A stretch of 64,000 nt of DNA. Source: Rhizorhabdus phycosphaerae. GTDB lineage: Bacteria > Pseudomonadota > Alphaproteobacteria > Sphingomonadales > Sphingomonadaceae. Position 1 is the stretch's first letter. Every line of letters begins with the position of its first letter. Below the pieces are notes generated by a model that was not told where the DNA came from, made no database searches, and was given only the letters and a program-made list of their open reading frames with translations. The stretch covers positions 1,860,001-1,924,000 of the forward strand of contig NZ_CP049107.1 in the NCBI RefSeq assembly GCF_011044255.1. Reading direction: 5' to 3'. The translations under genes were made by a program, and so were the position numbers. Below, piece by piece: positions 29,129 to 40,694 of the stretch.

Positions 29129-29587
29129 TCAGTCCATGTCGGTTGCGAGGGCCTCGACGAGCGCTTCGCGAATTGCCGCCAGTTCGGTTCGGGCCGCGGC
29201 CGGCAGGCTCTGATTGACCACCAATACGGGTTGCGGTGCGATCGGCGCAGCCGCCATGCTGGGCGATTCGGATTCGATCGCGGGCGGGGAGTCGGAAGGC
29301 TCGACTGCCGTCACCACCAACGGCTCGTCGGCGGGCGCCTTCTGGGCGAGCAGCTTCTGCACGCCCCTTATGGTATAGCCCTGCTCGTTGAGCAGGCTGT
29401 GGATACGGCGAACCAGCGCGGCATCGGAGGGACGATAATAGCGCCGGTTGCCCGCGCGCTGCAGCGGCCTCAGCTGCGGGAAGCGCGTCTCCCAATAGCG
29501 CAGGATGTGCTGCTGTATGCCGAGCTCCGCCGACAGCTCCCCAATGGTCCGAAAGGCGTCGTCGGATTTTTCACCAGCAGAAGTCAT
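29129..29587 (-). CDS. MerR family transcriptional regulator
   Basis: The 152-residue protein has a MerR winged helix near the N-terminus: FRTIGELSAELGIQQHILRYWETRFPQLRPLQRAGNRRYYRPSD (given in part), followed by LVRRIHSLLNEQGYTIRGVQKLL. The second half is a low-complexity Ala/Pro-rich linker and a short helix, with no Cys cluster for metal binding, so its effector is unknown. It lies 13 bases after ihfA on the same strand; the ihfA-merR pair after plsX-fabH is a common alphaproteobacterial order. Confidence 0.9.
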   Translation of the reverse strand: MTSAGEKSDDAFRTIGELSAELGIQQHILRYWETRFPQLRPLQRAGNRRYYRPSDAALVRRIHSLLNEQGYTIRGVQKLLAQKAPADEPLVVTAVEPSDSPPAIESESPSMAAAPIAPQPVLVVNQSLPAAARTELAAIREALVEALATDMD

Positions 29588-29600
29588 TCAAGAAAAAGCC

Positions 29601-29903
29601 TTAATTCCCCGCAACGATCCGATCGCGGAGCATCTGGCTGGCCCTGAAGGTGAGAACACGTCGCGGTGCGATCGGCACCTCGACCCCCGTCTTGGGGTTG
29701 CGGCCGATCCGTTCTCCCTTCTGGCGAAGGATGAAGCTTCCGAAGCCGGAAATCTTCACATTCTCGCCACGGGCCAGGGCAGAGCTCATATGCTCGAGGA
29801 TCTGTTCGACGACCGCTGCGGAGTCGGCGCGCGACAGGCCGATCTCGCGATGGACTTCTTCGGACAGATCCGCCCGCGTCAAAGTGCCCCCATTCAACGC
29901 CAT
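29601..29903 (-). CDS. ihfA: Integration host factor subunit alpha
   Basis: The 100-residue HU/IHF-family DNA-bending protein has [20 protein letters not shown] at the N-terminus, the conserved [25 protein letters not shown] core, and the [14 protein letters not shown]-terminus typical of IhfA. The ATG follows GGGGGG. It would pair with IhfB, which is not in the window. It lies downstream of fabH on the same strand. Confidence 0.95.
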   Translation of the reverse strand: MALNGGTLTRADLSEEVHREIGLSRADSAAVVEQILEHMSSALARGENVKISGFGSFILRQKGERIGRNPKTGVEVPIAPRRVLTFRASQMLRDRIVAGN

Positions 29904-29977
29904 AGAACCCCCCGGTCGGTTAGATTTCGGCTACCTTACGTACAGTAGCGCACGAATCAAAGCCGATTCCAAGGGCT

Positions 29978-30949
29978 TCAATACCGTATGGCCGCAGCAC
30001 CCCAGGTGAAACCGCCACCCATCGCCTCGAGCACGAGCAGGTCGCCCCGCTTGATCCTGCCGTCGCGAACAGCCGTGTCGAGCGCGAGCGGAACCGATGC
30101 GGCGGAGGTGTTGGCATGCTGGTCGACCGTGATGACGATCCGCTCCGCCGGCAGCCCGAGCTTGCGGGCCGTAGCGTCAAGTATCCGGCGATTGGCCTGA
30201 TGCGGCACGACCCAGTCGATATCCGCCACGGTCAGATCGGCGGCAGCGAGGACTTCGCGCAGCACCTCGGCGAGGTTCGTGACCGCATGACGGAACACCT
30301 CCTGCCCCTTCATACGAAGTTTGCCGACGGTCTGCGTCGTCGATGGGCCGCCATCGACATAGAGGAGCTGGTTGTGCCGGCCATCGGCATGAAGCCGAGT
30401 CGCGAGGACTCCGCTCTCACTCTCCTCGCCACGAAGGACGACTGCACCCGCACCATCGCCGAACAGGACGCAGGTCGTGCGATCCTCCCAGTCGAGGATC
30501 CGGCTGAACGTTTCCGCTCCGATCACCAGCGCGTGGTTCGCCGCGCCGCCGCGGATCATGCTGTCGGCGACCGTCAGCGCGTAGAGGAAGCCCGAGCAGA
30601 CCGCCTGCACGTCGAAGGACACGCAGTCGTTGATACCCAGCGCCGACTGCACGATGGTGGCGGATGCTGGAAAGGTCTGGTCGGGCGTCGCGGTGGCGAG
30701 GATGATGAGGTCGATCGCCGAGGCGTCGATACCGGCATTCTCGATAGCGCGGCGGGCGGCGTCGGTCGCCAGCGTCGAGGTGGTCTCACCCTCGCCTGCG
30801 ATATAGCGCATGCGGATACCGGTGCGCTCGACGATCCATTCGTCGGACGTATCCACGGTCTCGGCGAGCTCGGCATTGGACACCTTCCGGCTCGGCAGCG
30901 CCGACCCGGTTCCGGCGATTACGGCGCGGCGGCGCGGTTCAGCGCTCAC
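29978..30949 (-). CDS. fabH: Beta-ketoacyl-ACP synthase III
   Basis: The 323-residue thiolase-fold enzyme starts fatty-acid synthesis by condensing acetyl-CoA with malonyl-ACP. The catalytic Cys lies in [13 protein letters not shown] (about residue 115), the His in [11 protein letters not shown], and the Asn in [10 protein letters not shown], all intact. The GTG start overlaps the plsX stop (GTGA). It ends [10 protein letters not shown], the standard FabH terminus. Confidence 0.97.
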   Translation of the reverse strand: MSAEPRRRAVIAGTGSALPSRKVSNAELAETVDTSDEWIVERTGIRMRYIAGEGETTSTLATDAARRAIENAGIDASAIDLIILATATPDQTFPASATIVQSALGINDCVSFDVQAVCSGFLYALTVADSMIRGGAANHALVIGAETFSRILDWEDRTTCVLFGDGAGAVVLRGEESESGVLATRLHADGRHNQLLYVDGGPSTTQTVGKLRMKGQEVFRHAVTNLAEVLREVLAAADLTVADIDWVVPHQANRRILDATARKLGLPAERIVITVDQHANTSAASVPLALDTAVRDGRIKRGDLLVLEAMGGGFTWGAAAIRY

Positions 30950-31998
30950 GCGACGTCCTCCGGTTGCGCGATGCTCTTGCGGAAATCCTCGATATCGTCG
31001 GTGATCCGGCGGGTAAGGTCCTCGCGAGCGATCTTGGCGGCAAGACTGATCGCATTGGCGATTCCCTTCTCGTCGGCACCGCCATGACTCTTCACCACGA
31101 GGCCGTTCAGGCCGAGGAAGACGGCACCATTATGGTTGTTCGGATCGAGGTGGTGGCGCAGCAGCTGGAAAGCTGGCTTCGACAGCAGGAAGCCCGCCTT
31201 GGACCGGATCGAACTCGAAAAGGCGCGACGCAGCAGGTCGGTGATGAAGCGCGCGGTGCCCTCGATCGACTTCAGCGCGATATTTCCGGAAAAGCCGTCG
31301 CTGACGATGACATCCGCCTCGCCACGCCCGAGCCGATCAGCTTCGATGAAACCGTCGAAGCGCCATCCGCTGCCGGTCTGCTGACGCAGTTGAGCGGCGG
31401 CGTCCTTCAATTCGCCGGTGCCCTTGAGCTCTTCGGTGCCAATGTTGAGCAACCGCACCCGCGGCTGTTCGGTACCCAGGGCGAGACGCGAATAGGCGGC
31501 GCCCATCACCGCGAACTCGACCAGGTTGCGGGCGTCGCAATCGGTGTTGGCGCCCAGATCGAGCATCACCAGATCACGATCACCGAGCGTCGGCAGCAGC
31601 GCGGCAAGCGCCGGCCGGTCGATGCCGTGCATCGTCCGCAGCGACAGCTTCGCGATCGCCATCAGCGCACCGGTGTTGCCCGCGGACAGCGCAGCTGCCG
31701 CATCCCCGGCCTTCACGGCCTGGATGGCGGCACCCATCGAACTGGTCTTGGAGCGGCGAATCGCCTGACTGGGTTTGTCGTCGCCCGTGATGACGTCGTC
31801 GCAGTGGACGACGTCCGAATCGCCCATCCCGGGATGCCGACGCAGCTCCGCACGCAGCGCAGCATCGTCCCCGAACAGGGTGAATCGCAATGATGGGTCA
31901 CGCTGGCGAGCAAGGGCAACGCCGGCAACGATCGTCGCCGGCCCACCGTCACCGCCCATCGCGTCAATGGCGATTCGCGGTGCTTCGTCCACGGTCAT
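30946..31998 (-). CDS. plsX: Phosphate acyltransferase PlsX
   Basis: The 350-residue enzyme makes acyl-phosphate from acyl-ACP for phospholipid synthesis. It has [19 protein letters not shown] near the N-terminus, [37 protein letters not shown] and [20 protein letters not shown], all PlsX signatures. It lies 19 bases after rpmF and overlaps fabH by four bases. Confidence 0.97.
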   Translation of the reverse strand: MTVDEAPRIAIDAMGGDGGPATIVAGVALARQRDPSLRFTLFGDDAALRAELRRHPGMGDSDVVHCDDVITGDDKPSQAIRRSKTSSMGAAIQAVKAGDAAAALSAGNTGALMAIAKLSLRTMHGIDRPALAALLPTLGDRDLVMLDLGANTDCDARNLVEFAVMGAAYSRLALGTEQPRVRLLNIGTEELKGTGELKDAAAQLRQQTGSGWRFDGFIEADRLGRGEADVIVSDGFSGNIALKSIEGTARFITDLLRRAFSSSIRSKAGFLLSKPAFQLLRHHLDPNNHNGAVFLGLNGLVVKSHGGADEKGIANAISLAAKIAREDLTRRITDDIEDFRKSIAQPEDVA

Positions 31999-32017
31999 TC
32001 CCCGGATCAGGCCTGTT

Positions 32018-32197
32018 TCAGGCCTCGACCGAGACGATCTCGCGGCCGTTATAATGTCCGCAAGCGTTGCAGAGGTTGTGCGGGCGCTTCAGTTCGCCGC
32101 AATTCGGGCATTCCTGGAACGCTTCAACCGTCAACGCGTGATGGCTGCGACGCATGTTGCGCCGCGAGGGCGAAGTCTTTCTCTTGGGGACGGCCAT
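32018..32197 (-). CDS. rpmF: 50S ribosomal protein L32
   Basis: The 59-residue protein starts [20 protein letters not shown], the standard L32 sequence, and has a four-cysteine zinc ribbon, [20 protein letters not shown]. It is the first gene of the rpmF-plsX-fabH group, the usual order across proteobacteria. The 160 bases upstream (32198-32357) hold the divergent start region shared with the MAPEG gene. Confidence 0.96.
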   Translation of the reverse strand: MAVPKRKTSPSRRNMRRSHHALTVEAFQECPNCGELKRPHNLCNACGHYNGREIVSVEA

Positions 32198-32357
32198 GTC
32201 GGCACCTGTTCCTAGCTAAACAAATAAAGCGACGAACGCCCGTAACCCTTTGGGGGGTCGGGCTCGTCGCGAGCGCGCGACCTATAGCGATTTCGCTCCG
32301 CGTTGCAAGTATCGGTGCGACCTGCCAATCAACGCCCTCCAATCCAAGGAGGGGGAT

Positions 32358-32798
32358 ATGATCCTGCCTATCACGCTGACGATCGCGGGTGCCGCCGCGA
32401 TCGTGAACATATGGCTCGCCGTCCGGATCGCGACCATCCGCGTCAAGGACAAGGTGCTGATCGGTGACGGCGGCAAACCCTTGCTGATCGCCCGGATGCG
32501 CGCGCAATCGAACTTTATCGAATATACCCCGATCATCCTCATCCTCATAGCGCTCATCGAGTTTGCTCAGGGGACTCAGAACTGGCTGTGGGGCGCCGGC
32601 ATTATATATATAGCCGGACGCATTCTTCATCCCTTCGGGATGGACCGGCAGACACCCAACCCGCTCCGCGCGGCTGGCGTGCTCATCAGCTTCGTGGTCA
32701 CCCTCGGCCTCGCCGGCTATGCGCTGACCATTCCCTACACGACGAAGAACGGCCTGATCACGACCGTCACCAACGACGGGCTGGCGCCCGGCCGCTGA
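32358..32798 (+). CDS. MAPEG family inner-membrane protein
   Basis: The 146-residue protein has four hydrophobic helices. The MAPEG signature is seen as IARMRAQSNFIEYTPIILILI (helix II start) and AGRILHPFGM in helix III. MAPEG proteins include glutathione-dependent enzymes; bacterial members of this type are mostly uncharacterised. The ATG follows a strong AGGAGGGGG. It is single, divergent from rpmF. Confidence 0.88.
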   Translation: MILPITLTIAGAAAIVNIWLAVRIATIRVKDKVLIGDGGKPLLIARMRAQSNFIEYTPIILILIALIEFAQGTQNWLWGAGIIYIAGRILHPFGMDRQTPNPLRAAGVLISFVVTLGLAGYALTIPYTTKNGLITTVTNDGLAPGR

Positions 32799-32840
32799 AC
32801 GGCATCGGGGGCGGCGGCGACGCTGCCCCCCTCGCCCGCG

Positions 32841-33509
32841 TCAGGCGCCGACGACGCGGTCCGCGACGAACGGATTGCTGGCGCGCTCATGCGCGAAAGT
32901 CGACATCGGCCCGTGGCCCGGCACGAAGGCGGTAGCGCCGCCGAGCGGCCACAGCTTCCGGGTAATCGACGCGATCAGATCCGCGTGGTTGCCCTTCGGA
33001 AAATCGGTCCGGCCGATCGATCCCTGAAACAGGACATCCCCGACCAGAGCCAGCTTCGACGGGGCATGGTGAAATATGACATGCCCAGGCGTATGGCCGG
33101 GGCAGTGGATGACGTCGAGGACGAGTTCCCCCACCGTGACCTTGTCACCATCGCCCAGCCAGCGATCCGGTTCGAAGGCCCGCCCCTCGATCCCATAGTT
33201 GCGGCCATCGTCGTCGAGCCGCGCGATCCAGAAGCGATCGTCGGGATGCGGCCCCTCGATCGGCACACCCAGTTGCTCCGCCAGGATGCCGGTCCCGCCG
33301 CAATGATCGATATGACCATGGGTGACGAGCAGCTTCTCGATCGTGACGCCATGCTGCGCGGCCGCACCCTTGAGCCGTTCGAGGTCGCCGCCGGCATCTA
33401 CGAACGCCCCCTTCATCGTCTTGGTGCACCAGAGCAGGGTGCAATTCTGCTGCAACGGCGTCACCGGCACGATCGCGGCCTTGAGCGGTGGAGTGGCTTC
33501 ATTCGTCAT
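32841..33509 (-). CDS. MBL-fold metallo-hydrolase (glyoxalase II-like)
   Basis: The 222-residue protein has the metallo-beta-lactamase metal site: THGHIDHCGG (about residue 62), CPGHTPGHVIF, VGDVLFQGSIGRTDF and a final PGHGPMSTFAHE. The ITRKLWPL segment and overall length match the YcbL/GloB-like subgroup that hydrolyses thioesters such as S-lactoylglutathione; the exact substrate is not known. The ATG at 33509 is the only start giving the usual N-terminus (PVTPLQQNCTLLW). Confidence 0.9.
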   Translation of the reverse strand: MTNEATPPLKAAIVPVTPLQQNCTLLWCTKTMKGAFVDAGGDLERLKGAAAQHGVTIEKLLVTHGHIDHCGGTGILAEQLGVPIEGPHPDDRFWIARLDDDGRNYGIEGRAFEPDRWLGDGDKVTVGELVLDVIHCPGHTPGHVIFHHAPSKLALVGDVLFQGSIGRTDFPKGNHADLIASITRKLWPLGGATAFVPGHGPMSTFAHERASNPFVADRVVGA

Positions 33510-33702
33510 CCCGCCGACATGGCTGCCGCGAGGCCCATATGCAATATGCCGCGTGTCGGGCGCGCGCTCCGGACGGACGGCTATCCAGGCCCGGCTCCCC
33601 TGAAGCTGGCGATAAGCCCTTTTGCTCGCGGCGGTTTCGCACCATAGGGGAAGCAGGGCAATCGAGCGCCGCTCCCGCGGCGGCAGGGAGCAGCGGATCG
33701 CC

Positions 33703-35605
<1,903 letters not shown>

Positions 35606-35613
35606 ACCACAGC

Positions 35614-35638
35614 CGCCCTCCCCGACACGGGGAGGGCG
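35614..35638 (+). terminator. Stem-loop after the aminotransferase gene
   Basis: A perfect 10-bp stem CGCCCTCCCC/GGGGAGGGCG with a five-base loop starts 9 bases past the stop. There is no T-run. Confidence 0.5.
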
Positions 35639-35751
35639 CGGTCGCTGCCGCACCATCCCGGCACGACCGTGACGCCCCCGGGATTGAATCCGGTTGGCGG
35701 CTCTCCATCTGTGTGACATAATCGTCACAGGATCGAAAAAAGGATGACCTT

Positions 35752-36489
35752 TTGACGGACAGTCCTAACCGGCCGATGATCGCCGGCATTTGCGCGGGCA
35801 TATTGCTGCTGGCGGCAGCGGGCATGATGGCAACGCGGAGCCCGGCAATCGCCCCGGCTCCAAGAGTCGCCGCCGGCCCGATCGTTCGGGTTCCGGCCCC
35901 TGCGGTCGATCCGGTCGAAGGGACCGCGACCGCGACCGCCGTGCTTGCCGGTGGATGCTTCTGGGGCGTGCAGGGCGTGTTCCAGCATGTCGAGGGCGTA
36001 CGATCGGCCGTGTCGGGCTATTCCGGCGGCTCTGCCCAGACTGCCAATTATGAGGCGGTCGGATCGGGCAGCACAGGTCATGCCGAAGCGGTACGTATCA
36101 CCTATGATCCGTCGAAGGTCAGCTATGGCACGCTTCTGCGGATTTTCTTCGCGCTGGTCGCGGACCCGACGACGCTCGATCGGCAGGGCCCCGATCGGGG
36201 CAGCCAGTATCGCACCGCCATCTTCCCGACGACGCCGGCCCAGCGTGCAACGGCCGAAGCCTATATCGCCCAGCTCTCCGGAGCGCGGCTGTGGAAGGCC
36301 CCGATCGTGACGAAGGTCGAGCGCTATCGCGGCTTCTATCCGGCCGAGCGCTATCATCAGGACTTCCTGCTGCGGAAGCCCGACTATCCCTATATCGTTT
36401 ATAACGACCTCCCCAAGGTCGAGGCGCTGCGCGTCGCCTTTCCCGACCGGTTCCGCAAGCAGCCGGTGATGGTCTATCCCAAGGGCTGA
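35752..36489 (+). CDS. msrA: Peptide methionine sulfoxide reductase MsrA, membrane-anchored/exported
   Basis: The 245-residue protein has a hydrophobic N-terminal helix (about residues 9-27) and a Pro/Ala linker before the MsrA domain. The active-site motif GGCFWGVQGVFQHVEGV (about residue 67) is intact, with GYSGGSAQTANYE and GRFYPAERYHQDFL-like RGFYPAERYHQDFL. It reduces methionine-S-sulfoxide; the helix places it in the periplasm or on the inner membrane. The start is a TTG at 35752 with AAAGGATGA in front. No MsrB is adjacent. Confidence 0.92.
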   Translation: MTDSPNRPMIAGICAGILLLAAAGMMATRSPAIAPAPRVAAGPIVRVPAPAVDPVEGTATATAVLAGGCFWGVQGVFQHVEGVRSAVSGYSGGSAQTANYEAVGSGSTGHAEAVRITYDPSKVSYGTLLRIFFALVADPTTLDRQGPDRGSQYRTAIFPTTPAQRATAEAYIAQLSGARLWKAPIVTKVERYRGFYPAERYHQDFLLRKPDYPYIVYNDLPKVEALRVAFPDRFRKQPVMVYPKG

Positions 36490-36498
36490 CGCCCAGGC

Positions 36499-37161
36499 TC
36501 AGGCAGCGAGAGGGAAACCCAGCAACCGCTCCTGAACCGCGATCAGCGCTCGTGCGCCTGCCCCGACGGTCCTGAGTATGACCGGATCGGCGGCGTCCAT
36601 CCCGCCGGTCAATACGCCGAAGGAAGGAAGGATCAGCTTCGTTTCGCCCGCCACGAAACAGGGCCGGGACACCCGACGCCCCCGCAGCGTGACCATATAG
36701 CGGGGATGATAATGGCCTGAAATCTCAGGGCGAGGATCATGCCGGTCGGCCTCGTGCCGCAGGACCAGCCCGGCCAGATATGCCTCACCGACGATGTGGC
36801 CGCCGAGCGGATCGGCGATCGCATGATCATGGTTGCCGACGATCCAGGTCCAGCGAGTTCGCGCGGTCAGCAAGGCCAGCAGGCCGAGCGCTTCATCAGT
36901 CAGGCGCTCGGTTCCCTTCCGGTCATGGAAGCTGTCGCCCAGGCAATAGACCGCTTCCGCTTCCGTGCGCTCGACCAGCGCCAGAACCCGGCGCAGCGTC
37001 TCGATCGAATCATAAGGCGGCAGCATCTGACCGCGCCGCGCATAGCTGCTCGCTTTCTCGAGATGGAGGTCTGCAAAGAGCAGGCTGCGAGTCGGAGCAT
37101 GAAAGAGCCCGCCCTCGCCGAGCGCCAGCAGATCGACCGAACAGAACGAAAAGGGAACCAT
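36499..37161 (-). CDS. pdeM: Ligase-associated DNA damage response endonuclease PdeM-like
   Basis: The 220-residue calcineurin-like phosphoesterase has SLLFADLHLEKASSYARRG (first metal site), VYCLGDSFHDR, WIVGNHDHAIADPLGG and SGHYHPRYMVTLRGRR, the motif order of PdeM. PdeM genes usually lie with a ligase-associated helicase, exonuclease and DNA ligase; none is next to this one. The ATG at 37161 is chosen because it gives the family N-terminus; a longer in-frame start at 37221 exists. Confidence 0.85.
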   Translation of the reverse strand: MVPFSFCSVDLLALGEGGLFHAPTRSLLFADLHLEKASSYARRGQMLPPYDSIETLRRVLALVERTEAEAVYCLGDSFHDRKGTERLTDEALGLLALLTARTRWTWIVGNHDHAIADPLGGHIVGEAYLAGLVLRHEADRHDPRPEISGHYHPRYMVTLRGRRVSRPCFVAGETKLILPSFGVLTGGMDAADPVILRTVGAGARALIAVQERLLGFPLAA

Positions 37162-37295
37162 GGCATTGCATAGCCCTGGGTCGGTGCGACGGGCAAGAGG
37201 CTGGGTTTCGAAACGCCTCAATCGTCCGTCGAAACCGACAGGATTTGGTGCTTGGCCCTTTCCCCGACAGGCGAAAATGCTCTAGCCCTGCGGGC

Positions 37296-38210
37296 ATGGA
37301 CCTGTACCTGCCCATTGCCGGATTGTCGGTGAACATCCTGGTAATCATCGGCCTGGGCGGTCTGGTCGGCATATTGTCAGGCATGTTCGGCGTCGGCGGG
37401 GGATTTCTGACCACGCCGTTGATGATCTTCTATGGCATCCCCCCGGCGGTCGCCGTGGCATCGTCGGCCCCACAGATCACCGGCGCGAGCGTGTCTGGCG
37501 TGCTTGCCCATGGCGCACGCGGCGGCGTCGATTACCAGATGGGGGGCGTACTGGTCGCGGGGGGCGCGATCGGGTCGCTTCTCGGCGGCTTCCTGTTCCG
37601 CCTGCTGCAGGACATCGGGCAGATCGATACGGTCGTGAACGTCATGTACGTCCTGATGCTGGGCAGCATCGGTATCGTCATGGCGAAGGACGCCATCGGT
37701 TCCCTGCATGCCCAGTGGCGCGGCGTAGCCCCGCCAGCCAGCGGACGGCGGCACCATCCGCTGATTGCGATGATGCCGTTCCGCTGGCGCTTCTACCGCT
37801 CCGGCCTCTACATCTCGCCGCTCGCGCCCTTCCTGCTCGGCCTCGCCACCGGCATCATGACGGTGTTGATGGGCGTCGGCGGCGGGTTCATCCTGGTCCC
37901 GGCGATGATCTACATCCTCGGCATGTCGGCGCGCGTCGTGGTCGGCACATCGTTGTTCCAGATCCTGTTCGTGACGGCTGCGACGACCATGGTCCATGCG
38001 CTGACCACGCGCGCGGTCGACCTGGTCCTGACGGCGCTTCTTCTGGTCGGCAGCGTGACCGGCGCCCAGATCGGCACCCGCATGGCGCTGAAGATGAAGC
38101 CCGAATATCTGCGCCTCGCGCTGGCCTTCATCGTTCTCGTCGTCGCGATCCGGATGCTGCTGGGCCTGACCTGGCAGCCTCCCGAAATCTTCACGGTGCA
38201 GCCGCTGTGA
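37296..38210 (+). CDS. Sulfite exporter TauE/SafE family protein
   Basis: The 304-residue polytopic membrane protein has the two TauE/SafE repeat motifs GILSGMFGVGGGFLTTPLM and IMTVLMGVGGGFILVPAMI (about residues 26 and 187), with about eight helices. The family exports sulfite, sulfonates or organosulfur anions; the substrate here is unknown. Its TGA overlaps the GTG start of the TIGR02186-type gene, a pairing seen repeatedly with this subfamily. Confidence 0.9.
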   Translation: MDLYLPIAGLSVNILVIIGLGGLVGILSGMFGVGGGFLTTPLMIFYGIPPAVAVASSAPQITGASVSGVLAHGARGGVDYQMGGVLVAGGAIGSLLGGFLFRLLQDIGQIDTVVNVMYVLMLGSIGIVMAKDAIGSLHAQWRGVAPPASGRRHHPLIAMMPFRWRFYRSGLYISPLAPFLLGLATGIMTVLMGVGGGFILVPAMIYILGMSARVVVGTSLFQILFVTAATTMVHALTTRAVDLVLTALLLVGSVTGAQIGTRMALKMKPEYLRLALAFIVLVVAIRMLLGLTWQPPEIFTVQPL

Positions 38211-38965
38211 GAGCGCTTCTTCTCGCCTGTCTCGCGCCGGTGCTGATCGCAGCATCCGGCCCCAAGCTGGTGCCCGACGTGTCCCAGCGCAAGATCGAGA
38301 TCATCTACAGCTTCACCGGAGCGGAGCTGCTGCTGTTCGGGGCAATCCTCTATCCGGGCGGCCGCACGCCCAGCGACGACGCCCAGATCGCAGTGGTGGT
38401 GAAAGGTCCGTCAGAGCCCGTGCTGGTGCGCGAAAAACGCAAGATCGCCGGCATGTGGATCAACGCGGACAGCAGCGACTTCCGCTCGGCGCCGTCCTTC
38501 TACGCGCTTGCCTCGTCGCGCCCGATCGCCGAGCTCGTCGACCAGCGCACGGCGGTCATCTACGAGCTGGGCATCGACAATCTGCAGCTCTCGCCCGCCA
38601 GTTCGGGCAACCTCGCCGACGACCAGCGCTTCGAGGAAGGGCTGATCGAACTCAAGCGGCGCGGCGGCTATTATTCGGAGACCGACCGGGGCGTCGAGAT
38701 CAGCGAGGGCGTGTTGTACCGCGCCCGCATCGCCATCCCGGCCCGGGTGCCGGTGGGGCGCTACACCGCCGAGACCTTCCTGATCGAACGCGGACGCGTC
38801 GTCGCTGCGGCGACGCGCGAGATCGAGATTCATAAGTCCGGGATGGAGGCTTTCGTCGCCCGCGCCGCAGAGCGGCACGGCATTCTCTACGGGCTGACGG
38901 CGGTTCTTCTCTCGCTCGGCCTCGGCTGGGCCGCCAGCGTCGCGTTCCGACGGCTGCGCGAGTAG
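38207..38965 (+). CDS. TIGR02186 family transmembrane protein
   Basis: The 252-residue protein has a signal peptide (MRALLLACLAPVLIAASG), a long periplasmic domain of beta strands, and a C-terminal helix (about residues 225-245) with a short basic tail. KIEIIYSFTGAELLLFGAIL and RKIAGMWINADSSDF match the TIGR02186 family. The function is unknown. Coupling to the TauE/SafE exporter through a GTGA overlap suggests a shared job, perhaps substrate handling on the periplasmic side. Confidence 0.85.
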   Translation: MRALLLACLAPVLIAASGPKLVPDVSQRKIEIIYSFTGAELLLFGAILYPGGRTPSDDAQIAVVVKGPSEPVLVREKRKIAGMWINADSSDFRSAPSFYALASSRPIAELVDQRTAVIYELGIDNLQLSPASSGNLADDQRFEEGLIELKRRGGYYSETDRGVEISEGVLYRARIAIPARVPVGRYTAETFLIERGRVVAAATREIEIHKSGMEAFVARAAERHGILYGLTAVLLSLGLGWAASVAFRRLRE

Positions 38966-39043
38966 CTTTTCGCCCCGTGCGCATTGGCGGCTTTGTTAAC
39001 CGCCGTCCCGCTAGACCCCGGCCATGGATCGGGGCTTGAAATA

Positions 39044-40678
39044 ATGAACGAGATCGTGCGCGGGCTGCGGCCGGCTAGAACAGACGGGGCCGACGGCGTG
39101 GTACTGGGCCATGTCGAGGCGGTTTCAGGGGGAGGTGCCCGCATCCGGCTCGATCGTCAGGGTCTCGCGCTGCTGGCGGGAGACGACGATGGCGCGCTGG
39201 CCATGGGCGGCGAAGTCGGGTCGATGCTCGCCATGTCGGTCGCGGGCCGCAATGTGATCGCCACGGTCCACGCGCTCGATTGCGATGGAGACAGCGTGAT
39301 CGCGCATCTGGCTTTCCTGGGAGAGGGCGAACGCGACGCTGCAGGCCATCTCTCCGGCTTCCGCCGGGGGGTTACCCGCTTCCCCCTGCCCGGCACGCCG
39401 GTCACCGGCGTTTCCACCCCGGACATGGATGCCATATTCGGCGCGCGCGAAATTCCCAACATCGAGGTGGGCACCGTGCACCCGACGCGAAGCACGCGCG
39501 CCGCCCTGCACGTCGACGCCATGCTGTCGAAGCATTTCGCCCTGCTCGGCTCGACCGGTACCGGCAAGTCGACCGCGACCGCTCTCATCCTGCACCGCAT
39601 CTGTGCCATGGCGCCGCACGGTCATATCGTGATGATCGACCCCCATGGCGAATATGCCGCGGCCTTCGACGCGGTGGGCGCCTCCTATGGCGTCGCCAAT
39701 CTCGCCATGCCCTACTGGCTGATGAACTTCGAGGAGCATTGCGAGGTGCTGCTCACCACGAGCGGTGCCGAACGGCAGACCGACGCGGACATCTTGGCGA
39801 AATGTCTCCTCGCCGCGCGGCAACGCAACCGCGCGGCCGAAGGCGTCAGCCGGATTACCGTTGACAGCCCCATTCCCTATGTCCTCTCCGATCTCACCAC
39901 GATCATCCAGACCGAAATGGGCAAGCTGGAGAAGGCGTCGAGCAACGCGCCTTATCTTCGCCTCAAGCACAAGATCGACGAGATCCGCTCCGACCCCCGC
40001 TATCATTTCATGTTCTCGGGGATGCTCGTCGGCGACAGCATGAAGAGCTTCATCAAGCGCATCTTCCGGCTACCGGGCGAAGACCGGCCGATCTCCGTCA
40101 TCGACGTGTCGGGTGTACCCTCGGAGATCACGTCGGTTGTGGTCTCGGTGCTGGCGCGCTGCGTGTTCGACTATGCGATCTGGGCACGGAACACGGCGCA
40201 GCATCCGATCCTCCTCGTCTGCGAGGAAGCGCACCGCTACGTCCCCTCGGATCGACAGCAGAATAGCGGCCCGGTCCGCCGGATCCTCGAGAGGATCGCC
40301 AAGGAAGGCCGCAAATATGGCGTGTCGCTGGGGCTTGTGACGCAGCGCCCCTCCGATCTTGCCGAAGGCGTGCTGTCCCAGTGCGGCACGATCATCGCGA
40401 TGCGCCTCAACAACGAGCGGGACCAGGCCTTCGTGCGGGCGGCGATGCCGGAAGGCGCGCGCGGGTTCCTCGACACGATTCCAGCCCTGCGCAACCGGGA
40501 GGCGATCATCTGCGGCGAGGGCGTCCCGATCCCGATCCGCGTGGCGTTCGACGATCTCGCGCCCGAGCTCCGCCCCGCATCGCACGATCCGCTCTTCTCG
40601 GAACTGTGGAAACGCGGCGGAAATGAGGACGCGCTCGTCGAACAGATCATCGGGCGCTGGCGCAACCAGGGTCGGTAA
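39044..40678 (+). CDS. HerA-like ATPase (DUF87 domain, HAS-barrel)
   Basis: The 544-residue ATPase has an N-terminal beta barrel (about residues 1-110, HAS-barrel-like), Walker A LLGSTGTGKSTATALIL (about residue 168), a DPHGEYAAAF motif, and Walker B PILLVCEEAHRYVPSD (about residue 390). The sensor and arginine-finger region GVSLGLVTQRPSDL follows. HerA proteins are hexameric DNA translocases, normally with NurA nuclease in archaea; no NurA-like gene is adjacent. The ATG at 39044 is preferred to a longer frame. The next gene on the minus strand is a methyltransferase. Confidence 0.9.
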   Translation: MNEIVRGLRPARTDGADGVVLGHVEAVSGGGARIRLDRQGLALLAGDDDGALAMGGEVGSMLAMSVAGRNVIATVHALDCDGDSVIAHLAFLGEGERDAAGHLSGFRRGVTRFPLPGTPVTGVSTPDMDAIFGAREIPNIEVGTVHPTRSTRAALHVDAMLSKHFALLGSTGTGKSTATALILHRICAMAPHGHIVMIDPHGEYAAAFDAVGASYGVANLAMPYWLMNFEEHCEVLLTTSGAERQTDADILAKCLLAARQRNRAAEGVSRITVDSPIPYVLSDLTTIIQTEMGKLEKASSNAPYLRLKHKIDEIRSDPRYHFMFSGMLVGDSMKSFIKRIFRLPGEDRPISVIDVSGVPSEITSVVVSVLARCVFDYAIWARNTAQHPILLVCEEAHRYVPSDRQQNSGPVRRILERIAKEGRKYGVSLGLVTQRPSDLAEGVLSQCGTIIAMRLNNERDQAFVRAAMPEGARGFLDTIPALRNREAIICGEGVPIPIRVAFDDLAPELRPASHDPLFSELWKRGGNEDALVEQIIGRWRNQGR

Positions 40679-40694
40679 AGGCGCGGTCGGACCG

